Part shown: in pieces, positions 34,346 through 44,580 of the stretch
How the letters are laid out: each line of letters starts with the position of its first letter
Position numbering within the stretch: position 1 is the first letter of the stretch
NCBI GenBank assembly: GCA_022113835.1
Contig: JAILWY010000020.1
Coordinates: 62,001 to 126,000, forward strand
Length of the DNA: 64,000 nucleotides
Direction: 5' to 3'
DNA from: Atopsyche davidsoni
Taxonomy: Eukaryota; Arthropoda; Insecta; Trichoptera; Hydrobiosidae
Translations under genes and position numbers: made by a program
The notes under the pieces: model-generated
The model's database searches: none
Told to the model about the DNA's origin: nothing
Seen by the model: only the letters and a program-made list of their open reading frames with translations

Positions 34346-34839
34346 TGCCACTGACGACAAAAAAAATATTCAAAAAAATATTTTATTTTCAAACTATCTC
34401 TACGTGTCTGTAGTGTCTATTTAAAACGCAACAAGTAATTATATATAAAATAGGATATTTCAATTTTCGGTTACGATTTTATATGATAAAGCTATGTTTG
34501 TTTTATTACACTTAATTTTTAATTGAATATATTAATTGCACTGAGGTTTGTTTTGGTAGTTTAATTTGAATTAAACATCCCAAATATCACAATATACTAT
34601 CAAATACAAAGCAAAAAATAAATATCATCGCTTATATCACTATTTTTGTTCTGTGCTTCAAATTCATATTAAAAACTGGTAATACCAGAACTTCTTGCAG
34701 TCAGGCTACCCTGGCATGGGTAGCAACAAAAAAACACCATTTTGTCTCAGTTCGATCTGCGGTTACGACCTGAGACAAAAAAATCATTATCGACGGTGTA
34801 ATCTGTCAATTTGGTGTCGGACCTAACAAATGTGTCGCC

Positions 34840-35010
34840 GGGGGCTAGCCGGGTCTGGGAGACTGAAAAAATCCGCTTGTGGTCCATTGACGCGGCCCGA
34901 GAAGCCCTTAAAGGGAACAAAAAAAGCCGGAGCCCTCTCGAGGTGGTTCCATTCAAGAAGCGAAACCTAATGTGGCCAAACGACCCAATAAATAAATTGG
35001 AAATGCTTTA
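34840..35010 (+). other. Unrecognised short frame with weak HTH resemblance
   Basis: The frame reads R-L-W-S-I-D-A-A-R-E-A-L-K followed by a basic stretch, faintly like the start of a pipsqueak/Tigger DNA-binding domain (W-S-x-E-x-x-x-x-A-L). Too short and diverged to call. Confidence 0.15.
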
Positions 35011-35034
35011 AATGTCGTTGTTGATAATGTTGTT

Positions 35035-35385
35035 TTCATTCATAAAGTTTTTTTTTGTTAAGTTGAACGTCGTATTTTGAGATGTAATAAATTGAAATAA
35101 AGCTTGGTCGGTTGTGTTAAAACGCGTATAGGCTGCTTTTGATGCCTTTTTTCTTTGTTTACTTAGACAAAAATATAAATATGACTCTATTCACTAATCA
35201 CCGCTTGTCGGTCGGTTATGATGTAGCGTGTGTAGGCAGTTATTTTATTTTTCCAAATATATATAAAGCTCTCTCCTAATTACAGTTCAAGTTTCGGTTG
35301 TGCCGCAATGTGAGCAGGCAGTTTTTTGGAGACATGATAACAAAACACCATATATTTTACTTAGTTGGTGTCCTTCAATATAATG
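35035..35385. mobile_element. Composite family A repeat, copy 2 (inverted)
   Basis: Matches 6150-6508 in reverse complement over nearly its whole length. Shared spacers include TTTGAGATGTAATAAATTGA and the ATATATGGTGTTTTGTTATC segment. Differences are scattered substitutions and short indels. Confidence 0.75.
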
Positions 35386-35394
35386 GCGAACAAC

Positions 35395-35495
35395 TTTACC
35401 AAATTGCTAGGAGAATACTATTATTTTTTGTAAACGCTCTAGCCTTTTAAGGGCTTCGTCAAACCGATCTAGCCATTTCTTATAGAGTTGTGAAT
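35395..35495. mobile_element. Family B fold-back MITE
   Basis: Left: ACCAAATTGCTAGGAGAATA. Right: CGATCTAGCCATTTCTTATA. The centre carries the family's CTAGCC/GGGCTTCG segment. Confidence 0.5.
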
Positions 35496-35499
35496 ATTA

Positions 35500-36640
35500 G
35501 CATGTTTTGTGATTTTTTTAAGTGATGGTTATTTATTAATTTAAATTATTTATTTTAATAAATATGGTGATCGTAAACACCTTTAGATAATTTAAAAAAT
35601 TTCATTCCCGAAATTGATCTCTAATTTATATATATTTTTTTATAATATGTAATCACCTAATATATCATCTATAACCTAATCATTCTTAAAACAATGAGTC
35701 CAAATTTTTTCCAACATCAATTTGCAGCAATGACAAATATTAGAAAAGTTCATTGTAAATATTTTTTTATTTTTATTTTAACAGATAAATTGTATTCAAA
35801 ATTTATGGATACAATTGCCCTTAAGATATTAAAACTAATGACAAGTCAAAGGAAGCTCGATCTTCGGTTTTATAAAGAATCAATTAATTTGATTGACGTT
35901 GCTTGAATAGATGTTTTTAACAATATTTTATTTTGTTACAAAAACATATCCATCTGTTCCCACTGTTTTTATTTAATTGTGGGATAAACGATTTTATATT
36001 TTAAATCAATTATTAACGCAACACATGGCTGCGACGCCATTTGGCTAGCTAATGGTTATTTTTGTATAGGATCTGCATGAGGAGTTGTATATGCTCAATG
36101 TTAATAAGCTTTGTTACCCAATTGTTGAAAAAAATCTTACAATAAATAGGATTCATAGAATAAAAATTAACAATATAATGACATGTTTGTCGAAGCATAC
36201 TCTTACTTTGTATAATCTTATTATATGTATAAAGCATTTATTTCAGGCAATAACTAAGGTTGATTTTTTCTTACATTACTGAAAATATATATCAATAATA
36301 TCTACTATACATCTTAGTTTATTATTAATTTATAAAAATCCTTCATAAACTAAACACCAATACTTGGTTTAGAATCAATCTAATACATGTTAAATAATAA
36401 AATAACTTAGCCGGCTTAAAAAGATCATTATAAATATAACAGCAAATACAATTCTAAATTGTAATAATGAAATAAAGCACTACGAATACTAGATGAGCAA
36501 ATTCTATGGCGTCATTTACAAGAGATGATTACTTATTGTTTCTCTACTTCACTTAAGCTGTTGTTATATTTTTTGAAGACGAAACTAGTAGTAAAGTTAG
36601 AAATACGGTTTACAGGTGTAATGCCGCGTTTCTTCATTAA
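35500..36640. other. AT-rich non-coding DNA
   Basis: Frames at 35694-35906 and 36049-36282 show no domain. No repeat family recognised. Confidence 0.5.
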
Positions 36641-36642
36641 GG

Positions 36643-36682
36643 TTCCGACGTTTCGGTCTCGGTACTGGCTTCGCGGCTTAAC
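36643..36682 (-). repeat. Hammerhead-like motif, 3' half intact
   Basis: On the minus strand: GCCAGTACCGAGACC then GAAACGTCGGAACC. The CTGAAGA part is replaced by CGCGAAG. Confidence 0.4.
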
Positions 36683-37049
36683 ACCCGATAACATCAAAAA
36701 ATTTGCCGTGAAGTAATCATTTATTATTATTTTGTACTCACTATATGTAGTTAAAGATTCATTAGGACATATTTGAATGCAATGTTTTTTTAAACTTGTA
36801 TTTAATTTGTAGTAGTCCATAGCATAGTTACGCGGTACCTGCGCGGCGGGGCGGTCAGTGGCGGTTGAGAGAAACCGCGGCACCGGAAACCAGAGGTTAA
36901 AATTCAATTACTGCCTCCCCTAATGGTTGCTATTTCCCTTGTAAGTGGTCAATTTCGACCCCAATTCGCCAGAATGTCTTTTAGCTTCAACTACCCCCGC
37001 TATTTATTAGCCAACTTTAACGAGATGCTTTTAAAAATTGTAAAAACAC

Positions 37050-37275
37050 AATGTGGCAGTTTAGTTATGTTTTATTGTAAACCGCAACGTAGCAGTTTAG
37101 GTTGATTTTATTGTAAAATTAAAACACCGCAGGTTTAATTCGGTTTTATTTAAAAAATATAACAAAGCAGTTTAGTCATGTTTTATATTAAAACACAACA
37201 TTGCAGATCAATTTTATTTAATTGTAATAACCTTTTACTATAAAAAACCACATAGCAGATTAGTAAACTATAACG
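37050..37275. repeat. ~37-bp degenerate tandem repeat
   Basis: GCAGTTTA-type markers occur at 37056, 37092, 37129, 37167, 37203 and 37254, each followed by GTTTTATT-like sequence. Spacing is 36-38 bp except the last. Confidence 0.65.
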
Positions 37276-38243
37276 TGGCTATTTAATTGATAATTAAAAT
37301 TTACCAATTGATATGGCGTGCATTGAGAAAAAAAATTCTGCAAGCAGTTTTGATTATTAGATAAATTTTTTATTTGAAAATTGTTGAGAATTTAAAAATA
37401 TTATTAAGTATAAAAACTAAAATAGTCAACAGTTTATACATAAAACAAAACAAGTAATGCATGATTACTGTAAATTCTTAGTGATTTCCATGTTTAATAA
37501 GATGTTTTTACTAGATCTGTATTTTTCACCCACACAGGTTTATTGTGTGTGGAATAACTAGATACACAAAATAAAATTAATGTCTTATTAGTTTATAATA
37601 CTTCTCGATTCGTCTGCACGAAAACGTCCCATTTTTTGCGAGGCAAATGATTTGCGCAAACAAAAAAAAAATAATATCCGGCCGAGAATAGTTTTTCACG
37701 ACACTCAATTCCGATACACCCAGCTGTGAAAAACACCAATTAACGAATGAAAGATCGCCCGCGGCCATCTTTATAGTCCTAAATGCTATTTTTTGCAGAT
37801 GCAAAAATTACTATTTTGCAGCAAAAAATCAAAGAACCCGCTGACTGACGTTTTCTCTGCGGAAGTAATTTATTATATGTATTCACAAATAAAGTCGGAA
37901 TATACATGTGGATGTATTAAATACTTAATAATACTTACCAATGAGTGACTTATATGCTGAGTTCAGAAGACTTAAAAAAATATTGATATTGTCAATATAC
38001 AATTATCTAGCAACTAGCAAGGCGATCAAAATTTCATTTTTAATTCTAGATTAAACAGCTTTATTTTAATGCTTATCTATGCTTAAACCTGGTTGATTCA
38101 ATGACTAATGTATATAATATTATATTTATTGGATTATGTAAATCCCTTAAAACTACACATTATATGATTTTAGTGAATAACTCTGAATAACTAAGATTAA
38201 CTAATCTTGTTGAGGGACAAGGCATTTGATTGGTGAAGATCCA

Positions 38244-38408
38244 TTATTATAATAAAAATGTAGCTTTGTATTTTGTCTTTACTCTGAGTTTCTTATATTC
38301 TTTGCATGACTAGTTTCGACCTTTTCTATTTGGTCGAAACTAGTCACGCAAAAAATATAATAAACTCAATGTGAAGACAAAATACAAAGCTACTTTTATT
38401 ATTATAAT
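38244..38408. mobile_element. Long inverted repeat: ~78-bp arms, ~10-base loop
   Basis: The left arm 38244-38321 and right arm 38332-38408 are near-complementary. Matching anchors are GTAGCTTTGTATTTTGTCTT against AAGACAAAATACAAAGCTAC, and ATGACTAGTTTCGACC against GGTCGAAACTAGTCAC. A transcript would fold into a single long hairpin. The ACTAGTTTCGCC-like core also occurs near 57840. Confidence 0.85.
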
Positions 38409-38554
38409 ATTATAAGATTAAGTAAAATTTAACTATCCACGACAGGCTGGTTTAAAACGGTTAAAAAAACAATATTTATTCACCTTTAAAGGGATTCTTT
38501 GATTTAATAACAAGTCTTCTGGGAAAAAGCTTTTAAAAAAAGCGAAAGCGCACA

Positions 38555-38605
38555 TAGGGAAAAATTATCGTAGTCTCCTAGCCACTTGGCTATTCACGGT
38601 TGCAG
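38555..38605. mobile_element. Family B fragment
   Basis: TCGTAGTCTCCTAGCCACTT then GGCTATTCACGG matches the right arm of family B. Confidence 0.5.
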
Positions 38606-38671
38606 GTGATGTTTAATGATTATATTTGTGCCCGATGGTGTCAGGTGTGAGTGCCCCGCGGGGTGCGGTGT

Positions 38672-38760
38672 CGGGTTCGTTGGCTGAGTGGTGACCGCTT
38701 GCAGAAATTATCTTCGCAGCGGGACCTCGGTTCGAGTCCCAGCGCTCGCAGAAACCCGTA
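38672..38760 (+). repeat. tRNA-derived SINE-like segment with A and B boxes
   Basis: An A box TGGCTGAGTGG (38681-38691) and a B box GGTTCGAGTCC (38729-38739) lie at tRNA spacing. The expected acceptor halves do not pair and no clean anticodon loop is formed. It is therefore a tRNA-derived repeat or dead tRNA, not a functional tRNA gene. Confidence 0.5.
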
Positions 38761-39192
38761 AGTCGTAATACGGCACAGCTCATGTTTACACGCCATTGCC
38801 AGGGGCACCGCGTCAACCGGGGGACGGAGTTTATTGCTGCCAACCTGCTTTGATGGCATTCAAAAAAAGTGGTAAAATCACCAAAGTATTTTTATTTCAA
38901 ATATTGAAATGGAAAATCAAAAATATTTAATGCACCAATTTTTCTGATTAAAAGAAAAATACATTTTTAAAAATGATAGCACCAGCTGTTTAAAGTTAAT
39001 AAAAATATTAAAGCATGTAAATAGGCTAATATCGATCAACGTTTATATATTTAACAAATTAAAAAAAAAAATTATAATTTATATGTATTCAATTTTTTTT
39101 GAGTTCTTATTTATGTATAAAATTATAGTTTATACAGTGAGGAAATATTTAACTATAAAAATATTTTCTACTGATTCGATCACATATTTTTG

Positions 39193-39330
39193 ACAGAGAG
39201 TACTTGGTGGAATTCCATTTTAATATTTTAAATAAAATACTCGAATGATTTTTTCACATATTAATTTTTATCGGTGACCGGTTTTGCTTACCTTTCACCT
39301 TTCAGTTTGATAATGCCAACGTGAAAGGCT
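39193..39330 (+). repeat. Family C repeat, longest copy
   Basis: GAGAGTACTTGGTGGAATTCC, then TTTTAATATTTTAAAT, then TTTTTATCGGTGACCGGTTT, then an inverted pair ACCTTTCACCTTTCAG and AACGTGAAAGGCTGGCGG. The second half matches 55875-55955; the first matches 48641-48715. Confidence 0.6.
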
Positions 39331-39574
39331 GGCGGTACCAATAAAAAATACCATGTCGAAAAATCACTCTAGTATTTTATTTAAAATTATAAATATTTTA
39401 ATACAGTCTACGCTACTGGACATAATATAGTATCAAAAAAAAAAAAAAAAATTAACAGGCAGAAGAAGTTATAAGTATTTTTCAATTCAAACGTTTTTAA
39501 CAACAACAAAAAACCCACTCTCGATAAGTGAGCATTCTAATAAGTAAATTTTCTAGCAATCGAAATTGTATTTC

Positions 39575-39760
39575 CCCCGCGCTCCTCGCGCCGCCGCTGG
39601 CACAAAGGGCGCGGCTGGCGCAAAGGCGGCGCGTCGCAGCGGGGGCGGACTTATTAAATTAATGACATCCAGCTTCTTGTATTGTGACCGATTAATTGCG
39701 TACGAGTCGAATCATCGCCCGGCCGCGTGATTGATGGGCGCGCCGCTTTGTGGAGCCGAG
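39575..39760. other. GC-rich island, candidate conserved element
   Basis: CG-dense sequence with a near repeat of GGCGCAAAGG/GGCACAAAGG, followed by TTATTAAATTAATGACATCC and GATTAATTGCGTACG. No frame. Confidence 0.35.
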
Positions 39761-39774
39761 ACTCTAACACTCAA

Positions 39775-39845
39775 CATAATATGGCTAGGAGATTACCAAC
39801 TTTAAATGATCGCAACCTCCAAGCGGAGGGGCACATTGGCTGAGG
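39775..39845. mobile_element. Family B MITE, degraded
   Basis: ATATGGCTAGGAGATTACC at 39778 and GATCGCAACCTCCAAGCGG on the right are diverged family B arms. Confidence 0.45.
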
Positions 39846-40017
39846 TTCCAGATTTATTCAGTTACGTGAATTTAATTTTACGCGCTTGCCAACCGCAACA
39901 AACAATTTGGCCGTAGAAAAGTATTATTAGACTGTCGCCATTGCCAATGACTGCTAAAAATGTAACTAGTGTAAGGTATTGGCAAAATGAACTCTTGGCA
40001 AATCACAAAATTCTAAT

Positions 40018-40215
40018 ATTACTAGCGGCACTGGCAGTCGCGTTCGCCCCCCAACAATATATCCAGCAAGATACCAGAAAAGAAAATAATATACATTTAC
40101 TAGCGCCACAGCCAGGTGTGCTCGGTCACAACTACCAACAATATGGGTCCTAGCAGGATATCAGAAACGGGGGCGTTCCAATGTTACTAGCGCCACAGGT
40201 TGGCGCGCTGGGCCG
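40018..40215. repeat. ~80-bp tandem repeat, about 2.5 units
   Basis: ACTAGCG(C/G)CAC occurs at 40021, 40099 and 40186. CCAACAATAT then AGCA(A/G)GATA occurs at 40051 and 40136. A related TAGTAGCGCCACATTG sits at 51586. Confidence 0.6.
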
Positions 40216-40445
40216 CAACGGGCGCGGGCTTCGAGAGTGGCTCAGCTCGACCCACCCGGCGGGCCCCGACAGCCCGCGGGCCGCAGAAGTTAACACCTGG
40301 AAGTTAACACCATTCTCCGGCCTGAAGGGCGCCCCGCGGCGAAGGTAATGCTCTCCCAATGCGGCTGCGGTCGGGCGATCCCCGCATTGTTCTTCCCACC
40401 GGGCGCCCGAATCCAATCCCGGTCCCGGGAAAAGCAATGAAAAAT
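40216..40445. other. GC-rich island
   Basis: CG-dense, no AT runs. The reverse-strand frame of 106 codons is proline/arginine-rich through composition and shows no domain. Confidence 0.35.
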
Positions 40446-40859
40446 GACCCGGCAAGCAGGGCGACAGCACAAATTGACTTCTTGTTTTGTTATTGATGAT
40501 ATTTGATGATGTTTAATGATGCTCCGTGTGTGCTGCCGCTTGATCTGAGAAATATTTGAACTCCGGCTGACTTGCTTTACTTACTCTTGCTGATCTAAGT
40601 ACACTGTCTTGATAATTATTAAATGTTCTATTATATGATATTTCACTAGTAAGGAAAGCTTTTTTAATAAAAAAAGGATCCGAATATTTTATCTTCTTTG
40701 ATAATATTTAAAAATTTATTTGCTCGTTTCGTGTGTAATGAAATCAGTTTAGAATTGACTTTTTTCATAAAAAATTACACAATTTATCATTTTTACTATG
40801 AAGTTAAAAGAACAAATGCTCGAAGTGGTTTTGGTTGAAAAATAAAACCTCTCACCTGA

Positions 40860-41015
40860 AGTGGGCTCGCTCGGCACGCAGTTTAGGGGTGACTTCCGGA
40901 AGGAGCGCCGCCGCGCCCGCCACTTCCGGCCGCGGACAGGTGAGGTGAAGGAGGAGGGGGGGGGGGGGGAGGGGGGGGGGAGACCCCGTCATGGCCCCGC
41001 GGCGGTCCTTGAGGT
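40860..41015. other. GC-rich block with G run
   Basis: Contains repeated CTTCCGG (40892, 40922) and a 13-G run at about 40955, followed by a second G run. CTTCCGG is an ETS-type site; function unknown. Confidence 0.35.
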
Positions 41016-41204
41016 CTGGAATAATATTTAGAAAAAATTATTGAAAAGTGAGAATAAAAGATCCGGCTGGAAATATAATTGACATACTCGTAAAATTGAA
41101 TATATAGTAATATTTATATTTAAAAAAAATTGGTCGTCTTGGCATGCAGCGTTGAAACTATCGACCTAGTCCAGAAGCCTGGCTTGCCTAGTTCCCGCTT
41201 TTAT

Positions 41205-41485
41205 ATAAAGGCTGTGGATCAGTCTTACTAGCTCGGCTGTACTCCCGACATCCAGCCACTGGCGCAAATTCAGCATCCATGTTGACTCTTTTTCCTAGAC
41301 AATCCGCTGCATAAGGCCATATTTGGTATTTCTAAAAATATAGATAAAATAGGAGACCCTATGCTTTTTAACCGTTGTTGGGGAGTTTTTTTTTTTTGCT
41401 CTTCCTGTGCAAGACATTTTCGTTTGTGACGCGGTAATCTCCTATAAAGCCACATTTTTTTCATGATCATGTATATAGTGTGCAT
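41205..41485 (-). pseudogene. LINE fragment (RTE-like)
   Basis: The minus strand reads K-M-W-L-Y-R-R-L-P-R, then after a frameshift Y-G-L-M-Q-R-I, and then L-N-L-R-Q-W-L-D-V-G-S-T-A-E-L. This is the same post-RT region as 1672-2035. It lies directly next to the Helitron remnant. Confidence 0.65.
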
Positions 41486-41514
41486 TGATTTACGTGATAG
41501 TTATCACAACAGCA

Positions 41515-42260
41515 CAATTTAGGTGGATCTAAGTTGCGAATGAGCATCTATGGTGAACCAACTTTTAAAGTTAAGATGTGTGGTGGCATTCCAGATGGTT
41601 CCAAAGAGTTTAAAATCTCTATTGGATAGTTGACTCTATTTTGGAACTTCATTATGCAGCAATGTTTTCGCAAAATTATTGTAGATGTGCTCCTCGTTCT
41701 TCGACATTTTTTTTCAGTAAAATAAACACGTTGACCGTTTTCTAAATGAACAGCAAGATTGGATTGAACAGTTGGATATCGTTCGTGAATACTGAAACCA
41801 AGAATTCGCCAGACAGCTTCATTACTGCGACCCATCTGAAATTGAGTGATTTCATAGTTTCGATTTGAAAGCTCAAACACTGCCATATCACTGCCTTTGT
41901 TAACATATTTGCATATGTCCTTGCATATGAATTTCACGGAGTTGCAGTGTTCCACATTGATATATGATTGAAATGTTTTTTACAGTATTGGACTGTATGG
42001 AACAATCCATATATTATCAATGTCAATATCGACGTTTCTTAATTTAATGGTGGTGGTGTATCCTCCATCTTCTGGCTTTCGTAGACCAGTTTGAGTTTCA
42101 TCGATCAAATCGCGTGGATATCTTTTCGTGCATTTGCCGTCTTTTATGCAAGGCGAATTCATATGCAACACTCCGCATGGGCCGTGATGTTCTTACAAAC
42201 AACGTCAAAAAGTATCAGATCTTCACGTTGATTGGGGTGTTCAGCAGATATAAGATCGAT
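41515..42260 (-). pseudogene. Helitron Rep/helicase protein remnant
   Basis: Order on the minus strand: S-A-E-H-P-N-Q-R-E-D-L-I-L-F-D (42240 region); N-S-P-C-I-K-D-G-K-C-T-K-R-Y-P, a cysteine-containing conserved block; then P-E-D-G-G and W-I-V-P-Y-S-P, typical of the region after the Rep motifs. After a frameshift come K-Y-V-N-K-G-S-D-M-A and S-N-E-A-V-W-R-I-L-G. About 40 codons later it jumps to L-N-S-L-E-P-S-G-M-P-P-H and V-G-S-P, stop, M-L-I-R-N-L-D-P-P, which belong to the far C-terminal Pif1-like helicase end. Most of the helicase, including Walker motifs, is deleted. Inactive. Confidence 0.82.
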
Positions 42261-42519
42261 GTCGATTTGAGTTGGAATAATTTTTTCAATAGACGAAACT
42301 TGTAATACGAATATTTTCGTATAATAATTTTTTTCCCATATATAAACAGACAAACTCATTATGATAAAACACGTTGTGAATGACAGATAGTGATTTTGTT
42401 TTGAAAGTCCGTACGATCTGTCCGCGCGATCTTCACAATGTTCTTTTTTCAATTTTTTGCGAGGAACGATGTCCACTTTACAGATGTTGAAAATTTTTGT
42501 ATGGAAAATATCAAAAATC

Positions 42520-42730
42520 GACCTAATTCTGTTCCGTAAGTTCGGCAGCCTGTAACGGCAAGTTCATTCTAATATTTACAAACATCAATATCAGTATTTC
42601 TCGATTGGTAGCCATGCAGGCAGCCAGCTTCAAGGCATTTTCGCGTATATGCAATACGCGAAAATGGCAGTTCCTTTTATGAATTGGAAACTTTTGTATG
42701 GGATTTTTCTTAATTGAATAAACCAAATTT
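42520..42730 (-). other. Helitron 5' leader region, unrecognised frame
   Basis: A 67-codon minus-strand frame lies between the 5' terminus and the Rep-like part. I see no domain. It contains a palindromic CGCGTATATGCAATACGCG at 42643-42661. Confidence 0.3.
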
Positions 42731-43339
42731 GATAATCAATTTTTATAATTTTAGTGGTCTTGATTACTTTCGGTATTTTTGGCTTTCAAATAAACACGGT
42801 GTGGGGCTCGTCGGTCGTACGGTTTCAAAGCCTATAGCGGACTAACAAACATTTTTAGTGTTTTATATATATAGATAGAAGAAGATTAGCAGAGAAGACG
42901 TTTCAATTAGGTGTACTTAAGGAGTTAGTGGGATTGGAGACGTTTATCACAAGCCAGGGACAGGGGATGTCCGGCGAGATTGTTTTTTTTGTTGATATTT
43001 AGACAAATTTAGAAACACACTCTGGGAAAACTTACTATCAGCGTGTCTAGACCGCTGGCCGCAAGGATGGTGCGTGGGGGATATTAAAAATTCAAGTTAT
43101 AATACAACGCTATCGGTATATTGTGCATTCATCCAAGTGGATCTCAGAATCATTTCTTACAATACTCAGTCCTTTCTGATGTCACCTAGTCATTTTATAT
43201 GTATATATAACCTTAAATAAGAAAACACTGTTAAATTAAAATTAAATTTGTTTATTATAAAATCTAACATATATTTATAAAAGACTGGTACACTCACAGG
43301 AAGCAAGTTACATGTATTTAATATATTAATAAAATAATA

Positions 43340-43479
43340 AAGGTGTCCCAAAATTAACGCAAGATTTGGTTGAAAACCCTATTGTATTGACTTTATGATT
43401 CATTTAAAAAATAACAATCAAAAGACTAAAAATTGCATTTTCTATTTAATTCAAATCTTGCGTTAATTTTGGGACACTT
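43340..43479. mobile_element. Tc1/mariner-type MITE, 140 bp
   Basis: The ends GGTGTCCCAAAATTAACGCA and, reversed, GTGTCCCAAAATTAACGCA are nearly perfect ~27-bp inverted repeats. TA flanks both sides (43338-43339 and 43480-43481). No coding capacity. Confidence 0.85.
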
Positions 43480-43624
43480 TAGTTTCGTCAGAATGCTAGG
43501 TTGGCAACTTCTACTCGTCACTATTCACGTCAAAAAAAAAAAAAAAACCAAAATTAATGATGAGCAAAACGCGGCACAATGCCCAAGAACAGACCAAAAT
43601 CCAGTTTTGAATAATGAAATATAG

Positions 43625-43760
43625 TGTTGAGTCTTGCCCCCGCCCCTGCCCCCGGACAAGGACCCGAGAGACGCGCTCCATTCATCAGGCCGTATCTCCA
43701 ACACCGAGGACGCGACACAGGCACCCTCGGGCCAGTCGGACCTGCCGCCCCCACCCCTCT
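43625..43760. other. GC-rich block
   Basis: CCCCCGCCCC-type and CG-rich sequence. Frames on both strands are compositional. A family A terminus (GTCACAGCGTGTGTAGGCAC) follows at 43892-43911. Confidence 0.35.
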
Positions 43761-44143
43761 TCAATACAAACCTATTTCTGCAAATTCATTTTTATTTTTT
43801 ATAATTACCGTATTGTCCGTAAACTTGTTCTTTGATTTTTTAATAATTAAATTTTTAAGACGAAAAAGATTAAATGTAATTGAGCGGTTGCGTCACAGCG
43901 TGTGTAGGCACCTTTATCGATAGATTCATCCCGACAAACAATTGAAATAAAAAAAATCATTTAATGTAAAGAAGATCAGATAGTCATATATTATTATTCA
44001 AAGTGCAATAAAAAAAAATTAAAGACATGGAAAGAAAATGAAGTTGTAAATAAATAAATTAAGATATCAAAACCTTAATAATTAAAAAAAGGATAGGATG
44101 CAGATAATCAAATTCTATATTATTTAAAAACATAACAATAATT

Positions 44144-44275
44144 TCAAATAGCCAAATGGCTAGGAGATTCCAATCTATTTTGTTTGTGAGCGCGTTCGCC
44201 GTATAAGGACGATCTGGCCCCTCAAAGGCGAAAGCGCTTACGTAATTGTAATTTCCTAGCCGTTTGGCTATTCTT
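44144..44275. mobile_element. Family B fold-back MITE, longest copy
   Basis: Arms of about 55-60 bp: AATAGCCAAATGGCTAGGAG on the left, ATTTCCTAGCCGTTTGGCTA on the right. The inner arms GAGCGCGTTCGCC and GGCGAAAGCGCTTAC also pair. The centre is about 20 bp. Confidence 0.8.
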
Positions 44276-44479
44276 ATACACGTACATTACAGCCTCTCCC
44301 ACTCCTTGTGTCCACCTGCAAGACCATAAATTTGCAGCTTGCACTAAAAGTAGGATGAAAGTACCACCTGGTGATCATATCTAATATTTAATCAATCGAT
44401 TCAAACATGAAACGACGAGAAATATCTTCAAAATATTTTTACGACATCATGAGACTCGAACTCACAATTTCACAGAGAT

Positions 44480-44519
44480 AAATATATATATATATATATA
44501 TATAAATATCTGTGAAAAA

Positions 44520-44576
<57 letters not shown>

Positions 44577-44580
44577 TTTG
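44480..44580. repeat. (AT)n microsatellites and poly-T
   Basis: Two AT tracts separated by a short unique spacer, ending in a T run of about 20. Confidence 0.95.

Larger units (their letters stand above)
41505..42875 (-). mobile_element. Helitron remnant with intact 5' terminus
   Basis: On the minus strand the sequence from 42875 begins TCTATATATATAAAA, preceded by A, followed by GTTTGTTAGTCCGCTATAGG. A|T insertion with a 5' TC is the Helitron rule, and this start resembles many animal Helitrons. The 3' CTAG with hairpin was not found; matches end near 41505 beside the LINE fragment. Confidence 0.75.

Noticed and set aside
38672..38760. Functional tRNA gene
   Set aside because: A and B boxes are present but acceptor and anticodon arms do not form.
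41220..41240. ACTAG at 41228 as the Helitron 3' end
   Set aside because: No hairpin precedes it on the minus strand, and the position lies within LINE-derived sequence.
42837..42880. TA microsatellite
   Set aside because: Better explained as the Helitron 5' terminus, which naturally reads TCTATATATATAAAA on the minus strand.
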